Shown here: positions 8,594 through 17,022 of the stretch, in pieces
Numbering within the stretch: the stretch's first letter is position 1
How the letters are laid out: the number at the start of each line of letters is the position of its first letter
Assembly: GCA_964590955.1 (NCBI GenBank)
Contig: CAZPYT010000007.1
Coordinates: 1 to 40,474 of the forward strand
Direction of reading: 5' to 3'
Source of the DNA: CAZPYT01 sp964590955
GTDB taxonomy: Bacteria; Patescibacteriota; WWE3; UBA101185; UBA10185
DNA length: 40,474 nucleotides
Position numbers and translations under genes: made by a program
Notes under the pieces: model-generated
Told to the model about the DNA's origin: nothing
Database searches by the model: none
What the model saw: the letters and a program-made list of their open reading frames with translations, nothing else

Positions 8594-11500
8594 TATTCTT
8601 CCTCCTCTAAACTAGCTACTTCAACCAAGTCTTCATCATCCGGTTCTTCTTTTTCATCCCCTTCGGTTTCATCAGTATCAATAGCCTGAGCCTCTAATTT
8701 ATCTTTTTGACGAATCTTCTCAGCCGCAGCTGAAAGGCTATCTTCTTCAACAACATCCCCATCCTCACTCATAGCTTCAATTCCCAATCCAAGCCCATTC
8801 AATTGCCTTACAAGCAGCTTAAATGTTTCGGGAACAGTAGGTTCGGGAATATCATTACCTTGAATTATTGCGCTGTACGCTTGAGTTCTGCCTACAAGAT
8901 CGTCTGATTTTATTGTCAGCATTTCATTCAAAATATGTGCAGATCCGTAAGCTTCCAAAGCCCAAACTTCCATCTCTCCGAATCTTTGACCGCCAAACTG
9001 TGCTTTACCGCCCAAAGGCTGCTGTGTAATAAGAGAATAAGGTCCGGTGGATCTGGCATGCATTTTCTCTTCGCTCATATGAACAAGTTTTAATATATAA
9101 GATTCGCCGACTATAATTTCCTCATCAAAATATCTACCGGTTCTGCCATCGATAAGTTTCATTTTTCCTGATTCCGGCAAGCCGGCAGCAATTAATTCTT
9201 TTGAAATTTCTTCTTCAGAGATTGGCTGCAAAAGAGGAACTTCATATCTTTTTCCTAAAATTCTGCCTGCCATACCTAAAGGTGCTTCCAATATCTGACC
9301 GACATTCATTCTTTTTAAAACCGCCTCAGAAGAAAATACAACATCGATTGAGCGTCCGTTCGGCAGTATTGGCATATCTACCTCCGGAACTATTGCTGAA
9401 ATAACACCTTTATTACCGTGTCTTCCTGCAAGTTTATCGCCAATTTCAATTTTTTTAAGTTGAGCTACATAAACCGTAATTTCTTCCAGAGTACCGGCAG
9501 GTAAATCCTCATTTTCTTCTTTTGTGACCCTTTTCACGCCAATAACCACACCGTGCTGACCATGAGGCATATACAATGAGTTATCCCTTACATCTTTTGC
9601 TTTTTCGCCGAAAATTGCTCTTAGAAGTCGTTCTTCAGCAGATAATTCCGCTTCGCCTTTTGGAGCTACTTTTCCAACCAGAATGTCATCTGATTTTACT
9701 TTGGAACCGACGGCAACAATTCCTTCTTCATCTAAATTTCTTAATACATCTTCTGATACATTCGGAATATCTCTTGTAATTTCTTCGGGACCTAGTTTAG
9801 TTTCTAATACTGCGACTGTATGATCGGTTATATGGATAGATGATAAAATGTCTTCTTTTACCAAACGATCTGATATAACGATACCGTCCTCAAATTCGTA
9901 TCCTTCCCATATCATATAAGCCGTGGTTATATTCGTACCGATTGAGATGTCACCTTTATCAGCACAAGGCCCTTCAATTAAAACATCGCCTTTTTTGATT
10001 TTATCTCCGGTTGATACACGTACATACTGGTTATAACAGGTTTTTGTGTTTGATTGCTGGAATTTAGTTGCATAGTATGTTGCTTTTCCTTCTTTTGCAT
10101 ATTTCACTTCAACTCTACAAGCATCTGCAAAAGTTACCTCACCCGGACCTTCAGCAAATATAACCGCGTCTGAATTCAATGCTATTTCTCTTTCAATACC
10201 TGTACCGACAATAGGAGATTCAGGTGAAACTAACGGAACAGACTGAGACATCTGTTGAGTACCCATTAAGGCTCTTGCAACATCATCGTTCTGCAAAAAC
10301 GGTATCAAACCTGCGTCAATACCGACAATTTGGCTTGGCATAACTTCAATATATTGAGCAAGTGTTGCATCTCCAAGTATGAAGGTACCGGCTTTTCTCA
10401 AAGGAATCTGTTTCTCCACTATATAACCGTTCTCATCTCTCTTAATCGAAGCATCTGTTATGTAAACATTCTCTTCTTCATAGGCAGCGAGATATACTGC
10501 TTCGTCAGTTATTTTAAGTCTGCCGTCTTTTTCTTTTTCAATCTTCAAATAGGGAGTCTCTAAAAATCCATACTTATTAACCTTTGCATACATGGATAAA
10601 TAGTTGATCAAACCAATATTTGGACCCTCCGGTGTTCTTACAGGGCAAACACGACCAAAAGATGAGTAGTGAACATCACGAACAGCCATACTGGCTCTTT
10701 CTTTAGTCAAACCACCCGGTCCTAAAACAGAGAGCCTTCTTAAATGCGACAAAGAAGTCAAAGGATTTTGCTGATCTTGAAACTGCGAAAGCTGACCCGT
10801 CGCAAAAAAGCTGTGTACGCTGGCGGCAACGGCCCTTGGTGAAATCAAAGCTCCCGGCATAGGAAGTTCGTCTCTGGACTGCAAAGTCATTCTTTCTTTA
10901 ATGTTCTTTTCCATTCTCAAAAAGCCAATTCTCATCTGCCATTGCAACAGCTCACCAACTCGTTTAACTCTTCTGCTGGATAAGTTATCAATATCGCTGG
11001 GACTGCCAATACCGTTATTTAATTGAATTATTCTCTTTACGATCTGTACAAGATCCTCAAGCTGAAGCAATCTTCTTTTCTGATCGTTAGGGATATCGAG
11101 TCCTAATTCCTGATTTAGCTTAAATCTGCCGACTTCCCCCATACTGTAGCGTCTTTCATCAAAGAACAATGCTTTCACATATTCTTTAGCATTTTCTAAA
11201 ACCAACGGTTCTCCCGGTCTTTGCTTTCTATAGACTTCAAGACAAGCCTCATCGTAGCCGTTTGCAGGATCTTTAGCTAATGTACTTTCTACAAAGTTCA
11301 TTTCGGGGTTTGTTTCAACATCTTCAAACATTGATCTAATCTCATCATCGGTTTCCAGTCCGAAAATTCGCAATAATGTTGTGATAGTCATTTTTCTTTT
11401 TCTGTCGATTTTTACGTTAATTACTCCTGTTCTGGATGTCTCTATTTCAAGCCAGGCGCCATTTTTAGGCAACACCTTAGCTCCTGCTAAAAATTGACCG

Positions 11501-11928
11501 GAGACTGGTGAAATTTCTCCGGTAAACAATACGCCTTCTGACCTGATTAATTGGTTAATAATAACCCTCTCAACGCCATTAATAATAAAAGTACCTCTGT
11601 CTGTCATAAGAGGCATATCGCCCATATATATCTTTTGTTCTTTTTTCTTTTTGGAAACTTTATCTTCTAAGGTAGCCGTTAAATACCAAGGTGCGTCATA
11701 TGTTCTTCCGGAATGAAGAGCTTTTTCTTCGCTCATGTTTTCTTTTTCGATCTCAGGCTTAGACAAGGTCAAAATCCAACCGCGCCCTGAATAATCTTCG
11801 ATTAGACCTAATTCATCAAGAATCTCCTTGATGCCGAACTTCAAAAACCAGTCGTAGCTCTCCAACTGGATATCTTTAAGGTTAGGAAGACCCAACTTAC
11901 TTTTAATTTTTGAAAATGAGTGCCTCAT
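8593..11928 (-). CDS. rpoB: DNA-directed RNA polymerase subunit beta
   Basis: The beta subunit (1111 residues), on the short side for bacteria, lacking large lineage-specific insertions. The rifampicin pocket is recognisable: QLSQFQDQQNPLTSLSHLRR followed by LSVLGPGGL keeps the equivalents of E. coli Gln513, Asp516, His526, Arg529 and Ser531, while Met515 and Asn518 are both Gln. GRVCPVRTPEGPNIGLI, GDKLAGRHGNKG and the C-terminal 'KAQFGGQRFGEMEVWALEA' clamp region are intact. The C-terminus is an acidic tail (DETEGDEKEEPDDEDL). It is the first gene of the operon, behind a promoter at 11987-12015 with a leader of roughly 50 bases. Confidence 0.98.
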   Translation of the reverse strand: MRHSFSKIKSKLGLPNLKDIQLESYDWFLKFGIKEILDELGLIEDYSGRGWILTLSKPEIEKENMSEEKALHSGRTYDAPWYLTATLEDKVSKKKKEQKIYMGDMPLMTDRGTFIINGVERVIINQLIRSEGVLFTGEISPVSGQFLAGAKVLPKNGAWLEIETSRTGVINVKIDRKRKMTITTLLRIFGLETDDEIRSMFEDVETNPEMNFVESTLAKDPANGYDEACLEVYRKQRPGEPLVLENAKEYVKALFFDERRYSMGEVGRFKLNQELGLDIPNDQKRRLLQLEDLVQIVKRIIQLNNGIGSPSDIDNLSSRRVKRVGELLQWQMRIGFLRMEKNIKERMTLQSRDELPMPGALISPRAVAASVHSFFATGQLSQFQDQQNPLTSLSHLRRLSVLGPGGLTKERASMAVRDVHYSSFGRVCPVRTPEGPNIGLINYLSMYAKVNKYGFLETPYLKIEKEKDGRLKITDEAVYLAAYEEENVYITDASIKRDENGYIVEKQIPLRKAGTFILGDATLAQYIEVMPSQIVGIDAGLIPFLQNDDVARALMGTQQMSQSVPLVSPESPIVGTGIEREIALNSDAVIFAEGPGEVTFADACRVEVKYAKEGKATYYATKFQQSNTKTCYNQYVRVSTGDKIKKGDVLIEGPCADKGDISIGTNITTAYMIWEGYEFEDGIVISDRLVKEDILSSIHITDHTVAVLETKLGPEEITRDIPNVSEDVLRNLDEEGIVAVGSKVKSDDILVGKVAPKGEAELSAEERLLRAIFGEKAKDVRDNSLYMPHGQHGVVIGVKRVTKEENEDLPAGTLEEITVYVAQLKKIEIGDKLAGRHGNKGVISAIVPEVDMPILPNGRSIDVVFSSEAVLKRMNVGQILEAPLGMAGRILGKRYEVPLLQPISEEEISKELIAAGLPESGKMKLIDGRTGRYFDEEIIVGESYILKLVHMSEEKMHARSTGPYSLITQQPLGGKAQFGGQRFGEMEVWALEAYGSAHILNEMLTIKSDDLVGRTQAYSAIIQGNDIPEPTVPETFKLLVRQLNGLGLGIEAMSEDGDVVEEDSLSAAAEKIRQKDKLEAQAIDTDETEGDEKEEPDDEDLVEVASLEEEE

Positions 11929-11986
11929 TAATATTATTTTTTTAGAGAATTATCCCCATAAATTCAGTACCAAGATGACGTAGCGT

Positions 11987-12015
11987 AAATTATCATACGG
12001 TTAAATAGATGTCAA
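11987..12015 (-). promoter_or_regulatory. Promoter of the rpoBC-str operon
   Basis: On the minus strand a perfect TTGACA (12015-12010) is followed after 17 bases by TAATTT (11992-11987); an overlapping GATAAT at 15-base spacing is an alternative -10. Transcription would start near 11980, giving a leader of about 50 bases before rpoB. This is one of the few housekeeping promoters here with a proper leader. Confidence 0.6.
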
Positions 12016-12039
12016 CACTTATTGCTAGTGCATCATTTG

Positions 12040-12582
12040 TCACTCGATAAACCCTATATCAGAAACAGGCCAGAACCTAAAAACTACCCTGCCTACAATA
12101 CTGTCACGATTCACCACGCCAAAGACTCTAGAGTCAGCAGATTTGTTGCGATTATCACCTAAAACAATAAATTCATTTTCTTTCAATTGCAACGACCTGC
12201 CCTCTCTGATGCTGCCTCCAGCATAAGTGCACGTACCTTCTGCTAGATAGGGTTCGTCAAGTTTATACACCTGACCGTCTCTATTTATATATACGCTACA
12301 ATTATATATTTTAACAATGTCTCCAGGAACTGCAATAACTCTTTTGATAAAGTCAACATTCGAATTATTCGGTGGGTGAAGTACAACAACTTCGCCTGTT
12401 TCGAAAGGCTTCACAAACTTTGTAATTTTCTCAACCAGAATTCGTTCACCGCTGTAAAAACTTGGCTCCATGCTTGCTCCCTGAACTTGTTCAGGAATTG
12501 CAATAGTTGTGTATATAATGAGTATTACAATACCACTTGTGACTACTGTTTCAATCAGCTCAAAAATTGCTCTTTTGTCCAT
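12040..12582 (-). CDS. lepB: Signal peptidase I
   Basis: Type I signal peptidase (180 residues) cleaves signal peptides of exported proteins on the outer face of the membrane. One N-terminal membrane helix (about residues 14-30) is followed by the catalytic serine in GASMEPSF (Ser37) and the general-base lysine in DFIKRVIAVPGD (Lys80); box E reads LGDNRNKSADSRVFG. Two cysteines occur in an inserted loop (about 95-118). It is the bacterial Ser/Lys type, not the archaeal/SipW Ser/His type. It is transcribed divergently from the neighbouring TPR gene, with only 20 bases between the two ATGs. The start is supported by a TATTAT -10 ending 9 bases upstream. Confidence 0.95.
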   Translation of the reverse strand: MDKRAIFELIETVVTSGIVILIIYTTIAIPEQVQGASMEPSFYSGERILVEKITKFVKPFETGEVVVLHPPNNSNVDFIKRVIAVPGDIVKIYNCSVYINRDGQVYKLDEPYLAEGTCTYAGGSIREGRSLQLKENEFIVLGDNRNKSADSRVFGVVNRDSIVGRVVFRFWPVSDIGFIE

Positions 12583-12596
12583 AGTGGTATCATAAT
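12567..12596 (+). promoter_or_regulatory. Leaderless promoter for the first TPR gene
   Basis: TTGCTC (12567-12572), 18 bases, CATAAT (12591-12596). The -10 ends 6 bases before the ATG at 12603, so transcription should begin at or next to the start codon. The -35 lies inside lepB. Confidence 0.5.
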
Positions 12597-12619
12597 AACA
12601 CCATGAAAATAGATATCAA
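12592..12619 (-). promoter_or_regulatory. Leaderless promoter for lepB
   Basis: Minus-strand TTGATA (12619-12614), 16 bases, TATTAT (12597-12592). The -10 ends 9 bases before the lepB ATG at 12582, predicting a 5' UTR of only a few bases. It shares its -10 bases with the opposite-strand CATAAT, so the two promoters are physically interlocked. Confidence 0.55.
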
Positions 12620-14174
12620 AATAAGCAGTTTTGCAGATTTAAAAAAAATAATTAAAGCTGATTACCCACTTTTTATAATTCTTGGTTTTCTTGTATTTTT
12701 TACATATATTAACGGCAATAACGGAGAATTTGTGTCAGATGACATTCCGGCTTTAGTGAAAAATCCAAAGATACTTAATTTTGGGGAAACTTTAAAAACT
12801 CTACAAATTCAGCAAACAATACAAAGCGGCATTTTAAATATTTTTGGAATAATCCCGCAGCCTTTTCATGTACTCTCAATGATATTGCACTTTGTTAACG
12901 TTGTTTTATTTTTTTTAGTTATCTATAACTTATTCAACAAAAGAATAGCTGCTTTTGCGAGTGTTCTATATGCAGTGCATCCTGTAACCGCAGAAACAGT
13001 ATTATGGATATCTGCTGTAAACTATCTCATTAACACATTTTTCCTTCACGTCATTGTTTTAGCGTATTTGATATACAAAAAGAATGGTGATCGCAGATAT
13101 ATCGTGGGTATGACTGCGTTTTTATTTTTATGCATAATTATTTTTAGGAATTTCTGGCTGTTCATGATTCCATTTTTTGTACTAGTACTGGAAATATTTT
13201 ATTTTAATGACACTAAGAAAATAAATTGGAAGGGCGTATTAGCTATAACCCCTATGTTTTTAATTTCTTTTGTATTTCTTATATCAACAACTCAGCAGGT
13301 AATCGGTGCCAGAGTCGGGTCGTTACAAACTCCGGATGCTACACCGTTTTTCAACCGCATTCCATTCACAATTTATATGCCACTGGAAATATTCATATTT
13401 CCTAAAGATCTCACGATTTATCATGAAGGCCAAATTCTTTCTAAAGTAAGATATACATCAATGATCGTAGCTACGTTTATTCTTATTGCAGGAACCCTTA
13501 TTATGCTCAAGAAGGAAAAATACAAAAAATATGCAAAAGCAATCATATTGATGTATACCGCAACATTACCCGTGTTCAGCCCAATACAAGTTGCATGGTT
13601 TTTGGCAGAAAGATATTTATATGTAAGCGTAGGCATTTTTTGCGTAATTGTGGTAATGATTCTTATGGATTTAGAAAAAAAATATAAAATTAAGAATTTT
13701 GTTTTTCTTGCGGTAATTATTTTAACCTTTATATTTTCAGCCAGAAGCTTTGCAAGAACATTCGATTGGAAAACCAGAAAATCTCTCTGGCTAGCAACTG
13801 AAAAAGTCGGGTTTTATAGCGCCAGAGTACACAATAACTTGGGTGACGTTTATGGAATAGAAAAAAATTGGAAGGAATCAGTACGACATTTTAGCTTGGC
13901 GATACAAATAAAACCGGACTACGCAGAGGCAATGCATAATTTAGGCAATGTTTTTATGCAAATGGGACAAATGGATGACGCAGAAAAAATACTAGTTAAG
14001 TCTATAGAGGTAAATCCTTATCTCTACCAGTCATTACATAAACTTGGATTAATTGAATATAATCGGGGTAATATTGAAAAGGCAAAAGAATATTTTAACA
14101 AAACACTAGAGGCCGACCCGACATATTTGCCTGCAATTGAGGCATTACAAATACTTAATCAGAGAAATTTATAA
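12603..14174 (+). CDS. Polytopic membrane protein with C-terminal TPRs (TMTC-like), copy 1
   Basis: A 523-residue protein whose first roughly 390 residues are about ten hydrophobic helices and whose last 130 form about three 34-residue TPRs (VHNNLGDVYGIEKNWKESVR; AMHNLGNVFMQMGQMDDAEK; SLHKLGLIEYNRGNIEKAKE). The first outside loop carries an acidic pair, FVSDDIP (Asp46-Asp47), and a following HPVTAETVLW segment resembles the HPVHVEAV region of eukaryotic TMTC proteins, GT-C fold O-mannosyltransferases. A role in transferring sugar from a lipid-linked donor to exported protein is inferred from that resemblance only. A diverged paralogue follows 49 bases downstream. The acceptor and donor are unknown. 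Confidence 0.75.
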   Translation: MKIDIKISSFADLKKIIKADYPLFIILGFLVFFTYINGNNGEFVSDDIPALVKNPKILNFGETLKTLQIQQTIQSGILNIFGIIPQPFHVLSMILHFVNVVLFFLVIYNLFNKRIAAFASVLYAVHPVTAETVLWISAVNYLINTFFLHVIVLAYLIYKKNGDRRYIVGMTAFLFLCIIIFRNFWLFMIPFFVLVLEIFYFNDTKKINWKGVLAITPMFLISFVFLISTTQQVIGARVGSLQTPDATPFFNRIPFTIYMPLEIFIFPKDLTIYHEGQILSKVRYTSMIVATFILIAGTLIMLKKEKYKKYAKAIILMYTATLPVFSPIQVAWFLAERYLYVSVGIFCVIVVMILMDLEKKYKIKNFVFLAVIILTFIFSARSFARTFDWKTRKSLWLATEKVGFYSARVHNNLGDVYGIEKNWKESVRHFSLAIQIKPDYAEAMHNLGNVFMQMGQMDDAEKILVKSIEVNPYLYQSLHKLGLIEYNRGNIEKAKEYFNKTLEADPTYLPAIEALQILNQRNL

Positions 14175-14186
14175 TTTTGTGAGGTT

Positions 14187-14214
14187 TTGCAACTGAAAAA
14201 CAAGCATTTATAGT
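14187..14214 (+). promoter_or_regulatory. Leaderless promoter for the second TPR gene
   Basis: TTGCAA (14187-14192), 16 bases, TATAGT (14209-14214), ending 9 bases before the ATG at 14224. The second paralogue therefore probably has its own near-leaderless transcript rather than depending on the first. Confidence 0.5.
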
Positions 14215-14223
14215 AATACAAAA

Positions 14224-15771
14224 ATGGTACAATTATCTTACAAAAATAAATCAGATATAGTATCGGTAATAAAGGAAAATAAAGCAATATTGGCTACTAC
14301 TTTTCTGGTGGTGTTTTTGACCTTTGTCTGGGGTATGAAGGGTGCATTCGTTTCAGATGATATTCCCGGTATTATCAATAATTATAAGGTTACAAGCTTT
14401 GGACAAGCTCTCAAAACAGGGCACATTCATCAAATAATTCTCTCACTAGTATTTACCATATTTGGTGCCAATCCAGCGCCTTTTCATTATTTATCACTCT
14501 TTTTTCACTCTGCTAATATGCTATTGTTTTTTTTATTGACCTATAACTTGCTCGGGAAAAAGACTGCAACCTATACTGTAATACTATACGCTATTCATCC
14601 GGTTGTGGCTGAAACAATCTTATGGATATCTGCAATGAACTATTTGATTAATACTTTTTTTATTTTTTCGATATTAAATATTTATTTACTGTACAGAAAT
14701 TCTGACAAAAAATATTTACTTTTTTTAATAAATTTTGCGGTATTTATAATTCCACTTACTTTTGGAAATTATTGGTTTTTTTTAACCCCGTTTTTACTGT
14801 TGGCGTTTGAGCTTCTTTTCCTTAAAACATCAAAAAAACACTTAATTAACCTCATACCGATATTATTATTGTCCGGAATTTATGTTTTAAGCTTTGCTCA
14901 ACCGCAAATTGCGCATAGAACAGACTCCGGACTAGCATTAAACACAGACAATATATTAAAAAGAATTCCGCAAAGTATATATTACGTCTGGGAATTGTTA
15001 ATATTTCCAAAAAATCTAACGTTGTACCATGACGGTTCTACGTTTCAGTGGGTAAAACATGGCATTACAGCCTTAAGCACACTGCTTATTACAATTGCAC
15101 TTTTTTTAAGTAAAAAAGTTAGAATCTACGCATCTTTGATAATTTTAATGTTTATATCACTGCTACCTGTATTTAGTCCTGTTCAGGTAACATGGGTAAT
15201 CGCCGAAAGATATTTGTATATTACCACAGGATTTTTTGTAATTTTATTAGTAAAAATTATAATTACTCTAGAAAAAAAACTTGGGAAAAAAGATATTCTG
15301 CTTTACACCTCTATTTTTCTTGTAATAAGCTACGCTATTAGAGATATAAACAGAACATTTGATTGGAAAACAGAAAAGAGTTTATGGCTAGCTACAGCTG
15401 AAAAAGAACCGAATAACGCCAAAGTAAACAATAACCTTGGGCATATCTTCCAAGTAGAACAAAACTGGGAAAAATCAATTTATTATTACAAAAAAGCAAT
15501 CGAGCTAAATCCAAAATTTTATTACGCAGTATACAACCTTTCAAACACTTACATCAAAAAAGGAGACTATGACAACGCTGAACTATACACTAAAAAGGCC
15601 CTTGAACTGGAACCAAATCTTTATCCTGCAATACATAATTTGGGGGTTATTTCTTATATGCGAGCTGATTACGAAAGTGCAGAAAGATACTTTAAAGAAA
15701 CTTTAGACATAGATCCAAATTACATTCCTTCTAAAACAGCTTTAGAAATTTTGCAGCAAAAAAGCCGGTAA
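14224..15771 (+). CDS. Polytopic membrane protein with C-terminal TPRs (TMTC-like), copy 2
   Basis: A 515-residue paralogue of the preceding gene with the same plan: about ten membrane helices, FVSDDIP in the first loop (Asp45-Asp46), HPVVAETILWISAMNYLINT, then about three TPRs (NNNLGHIFQVEQNWEKSIYY and two more). The stretch joining membrane and TPR parts is nearly identical in both (RTFDWKT-KSLWLAT), while the helices have diverged, as expected for an old tandem duplication. GT-C glycosyltransferase activity is inferred. Its last 41 bases overlap the end of the convergent RNA methyltransferase gene. Confidence 0.75.
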   Translation: MVQLSYKNKSDIVSVIKENKAILATTFLVVFLTFVWGMKGAFVSDDIPGIINNYKVTSFGQALKTGHIHQIILSLVFTIFGANPAPFHYLSLFFHSANMLLFFLLTYNLLGKKTATYTVILYAIHPVVAETILWISAMNYLINTFFIFSILNIYLLYRNSDKKYLLFLINFAVFIIPLTFGNYWFFLTPFLLLAFELLFLKTSKKHLINLIPILLLSGIYVLSFAQPQIAHRTDSGLALNTDNILKRIPQSIYYVWELLIFPKNLTLYHDGSTFQWVKHGITALSTLLITIALFLSKKVRIYASLIILMFISLLPVFSPVQVTWVIAERYLYITTGFFVILLVKIIITLEKKLGKKDILLYTSIFLVISYAIRDINRTFDWKTEKSLWLATAEKEPNNAKVNNNLGHIFQVEQNWEKSIYYYKKAIELNPKFYYAVYNLSNTYIKKGDYDNAELYTKKALELEPNLYPAIHNLGVISYMRADYESAERYFKETLDIDPNYIPSKTALEILQQKSR

Positions 15772-16594
15772 AGTTTCCGTCCGGTAAGATCTTTTTCACC
15801 TCTAAAAGACTCATTTCTTTATAATTATCTAAAACCCAGATGACAATATTTTCGTTTTCTTCTTTACTAAAAGTACAGGTAGAATACACAAGCGTGCCTT
15901 CGGCTTTTAGCATTTTAATCGCCGCAGCTACAAGCTTTTTCTGCAATTTACTTATTCTTTTAGGCAATTTTGGATTCCAATATTTATAAGTGTCGGGATC
16001 GGTTATACAAATCATACCTTCATTTGAGCAAGGCGCATCAATTAAAATTCGATCAAAATAATCTATAAACATTGAGTGCTTATACGGAAGTTCCTCCCCT
16101 GAGGCAGTTATGACGTCCGCGTGTACTCCATATTTTTGCAAATTGGATTCCAATTTATAAATTCGTTCCTTATTGTTATCTGCAGCAATAATTTGAGCCA
16201 TTCCCTTTGTCATTTCCGCAATTTGCGTTGTTTTACTTCCGGGTGCAGCGCACATATCTAAAATTCGCTCACCCTCCTGAGGTTGCAGCATAGTAACAGG
16301 GACCATACTAGATAACCTTTGAATATATATTAAACCCTGCTCAAATTGCTGAGTCTCGGAAAGTGCCAGATTTTGAGGCTGCTTATCAACAATATAGCTA
16401 TTAACAATCGGGCCGGGTTTAATTCCAAAACCAAGCAACTTCAAACTCTTCAATACCTCATTTGGGCTTGCTTTTAAAACATTTATTCTGAATGTAGTAG
16501 GTGGTTTTGAATAAAGATGCTGTAAAACTCTCACATGTTTCGGGCCAAACATTTTCTGAACTTTTTCAATAAACTGGTCTTTTTTATCAGCCAT
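15731..16594 (-). CDS. RsmB/NSUN-family RNA (cytosine-C5) methyltransferase
   Basis: A 287-residue SAM-dependent RNA m5C methyltransferase. The SAM site is MCAAPGSKTTQIAEMTKG; the two cysteine motifs are DAPCSNEGM (motif IV) and STCTFSKEEN (motif VI), which supply the catalytic and release cysteines. The N-terminal RNA-binding part is short and no NusB domain is present, so this is closer to the compact RsmF/NSUN type than full RsmB. The target, probably rRNA, cannot be told from sequence. The start at 16594 is supported by a TAGTAT element ending 6 bases upstream. It is convergent with, and overlaps by 41 bases, the second TPR gene. Confidence 0.88.
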   Translation of the reverse strand: MADKKDQFIEKVQKMFGPKHVRVLQHLYSKPPTTFRINVLKASPNEVLKSLKLLGFGIKPGPIVNSYIVDKQPQNLALSETQQFEQGLIYIQRLSSMVPVTMLQPQEGERILDMCAAPGSKTTQIAEMTKGMAQIIAADNNKERIYKLESNLQKYGVHADVITASGEELPYKHSMFIDYFDRILIDAPCSNEGMICITDPDTYKYWNPKLPKRISKLQKKLVAAAIKMLKAEGTLVYSTCTFSKEENENIVIWVLDNYKEMSLLEVKKILPDGNFTGFFAAKFLKLF

Positions 16595-16664
16595 AAACTA
16601 ATACTACAGTATCAGAAAGAATGTGTGGAGTGGCTGTTTAAAAAAACGTTTAATTTGCGGGCAG

Positions 16665-16991
16665 TCATAGCTTTTCCGACCAATAAAATCGGCAACCGTA
16701 TTTGCCCACAATTGCAGAGTGCAAAGTCCCACAGGTTATTATTATTAAATCCCCTTCGTCACATTGAATAACATCATTTTCTATCGTTATGGAAATTCCA
16801 CCATCGATAATAGCCAAAAGTTTTGTTGAGTAGTGTTCGTTCGGCGGATATTCATAGCCAGCTGTATTTGTTACAAGAACAGGTTGAAATCCCATTGAAA
16901 TTATCATAGTTCTAATATCATCAAGTGATTTTCTTTTGAATTTGTTTTTATCGTATTGAAAGGTTTTTTCTTTTTTTCGGTCTGTTTGCAT
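16665..16991 (-). CDS. Small cupin-fold protein
   Basis: A 108-residue protein whose second half has the two beta-barrel motifs of a cupin: PNEHYSTKLLAIIDGGISIT and DEGDLIIITCGTLHSAIVG. The N-terminus is basic and Lys-rich. Metal ligands are partly kept (His at the start of motif 1, His in TLHSA), so metal binding is uncertain. Many such small cupins are mannose-6-phosphate isomerase-like or regulatory, but no specific role can be assigned. The ATG at 16991 has a TAAAAT element ending 6 bases upstream, and the gene is divergent from the beta-propeller gene 31 bases away. Confidence 0.65.
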   Translation of the reverse strand: MQTDRKKEKTFQYDKNKFKRKSLDDIRTMIISMGFQPVLVTNTAGYEYPPNEHYSTKLLAIIDGGISITIENDVIQCDEGDLIIITCGTLHSAIVGKYGCRFYWSEKL

Positions 16992-17013
16992 TTTTTTATT
17001 TTAGCAATATTAT
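16986..17013 (+). promoter_or_regulatory. Leaderless promoter for the beta-propeller gene
   Basis: TTGCAT (16986-16991), 16 bases, TATTAT (17008-17013), ending 9 bases before the ATG at 17023. On the opposite strand TAAAAT (17003-16998) ends 6 bases before the cupin ATG, so this short gap serves two divergent near-leaderless starts. Confidence 0.5.
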
Positions 17014-17022
17014 CTATTTTAT

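Noticed and set aside
10816..10920. Rifampicin-resistance signature in RpoB
   Set aside because: The main resistance positions (Gln513, Asp516, His526, Ser531 equivalents) are wild type; only 515 and 518 equivalents differ.
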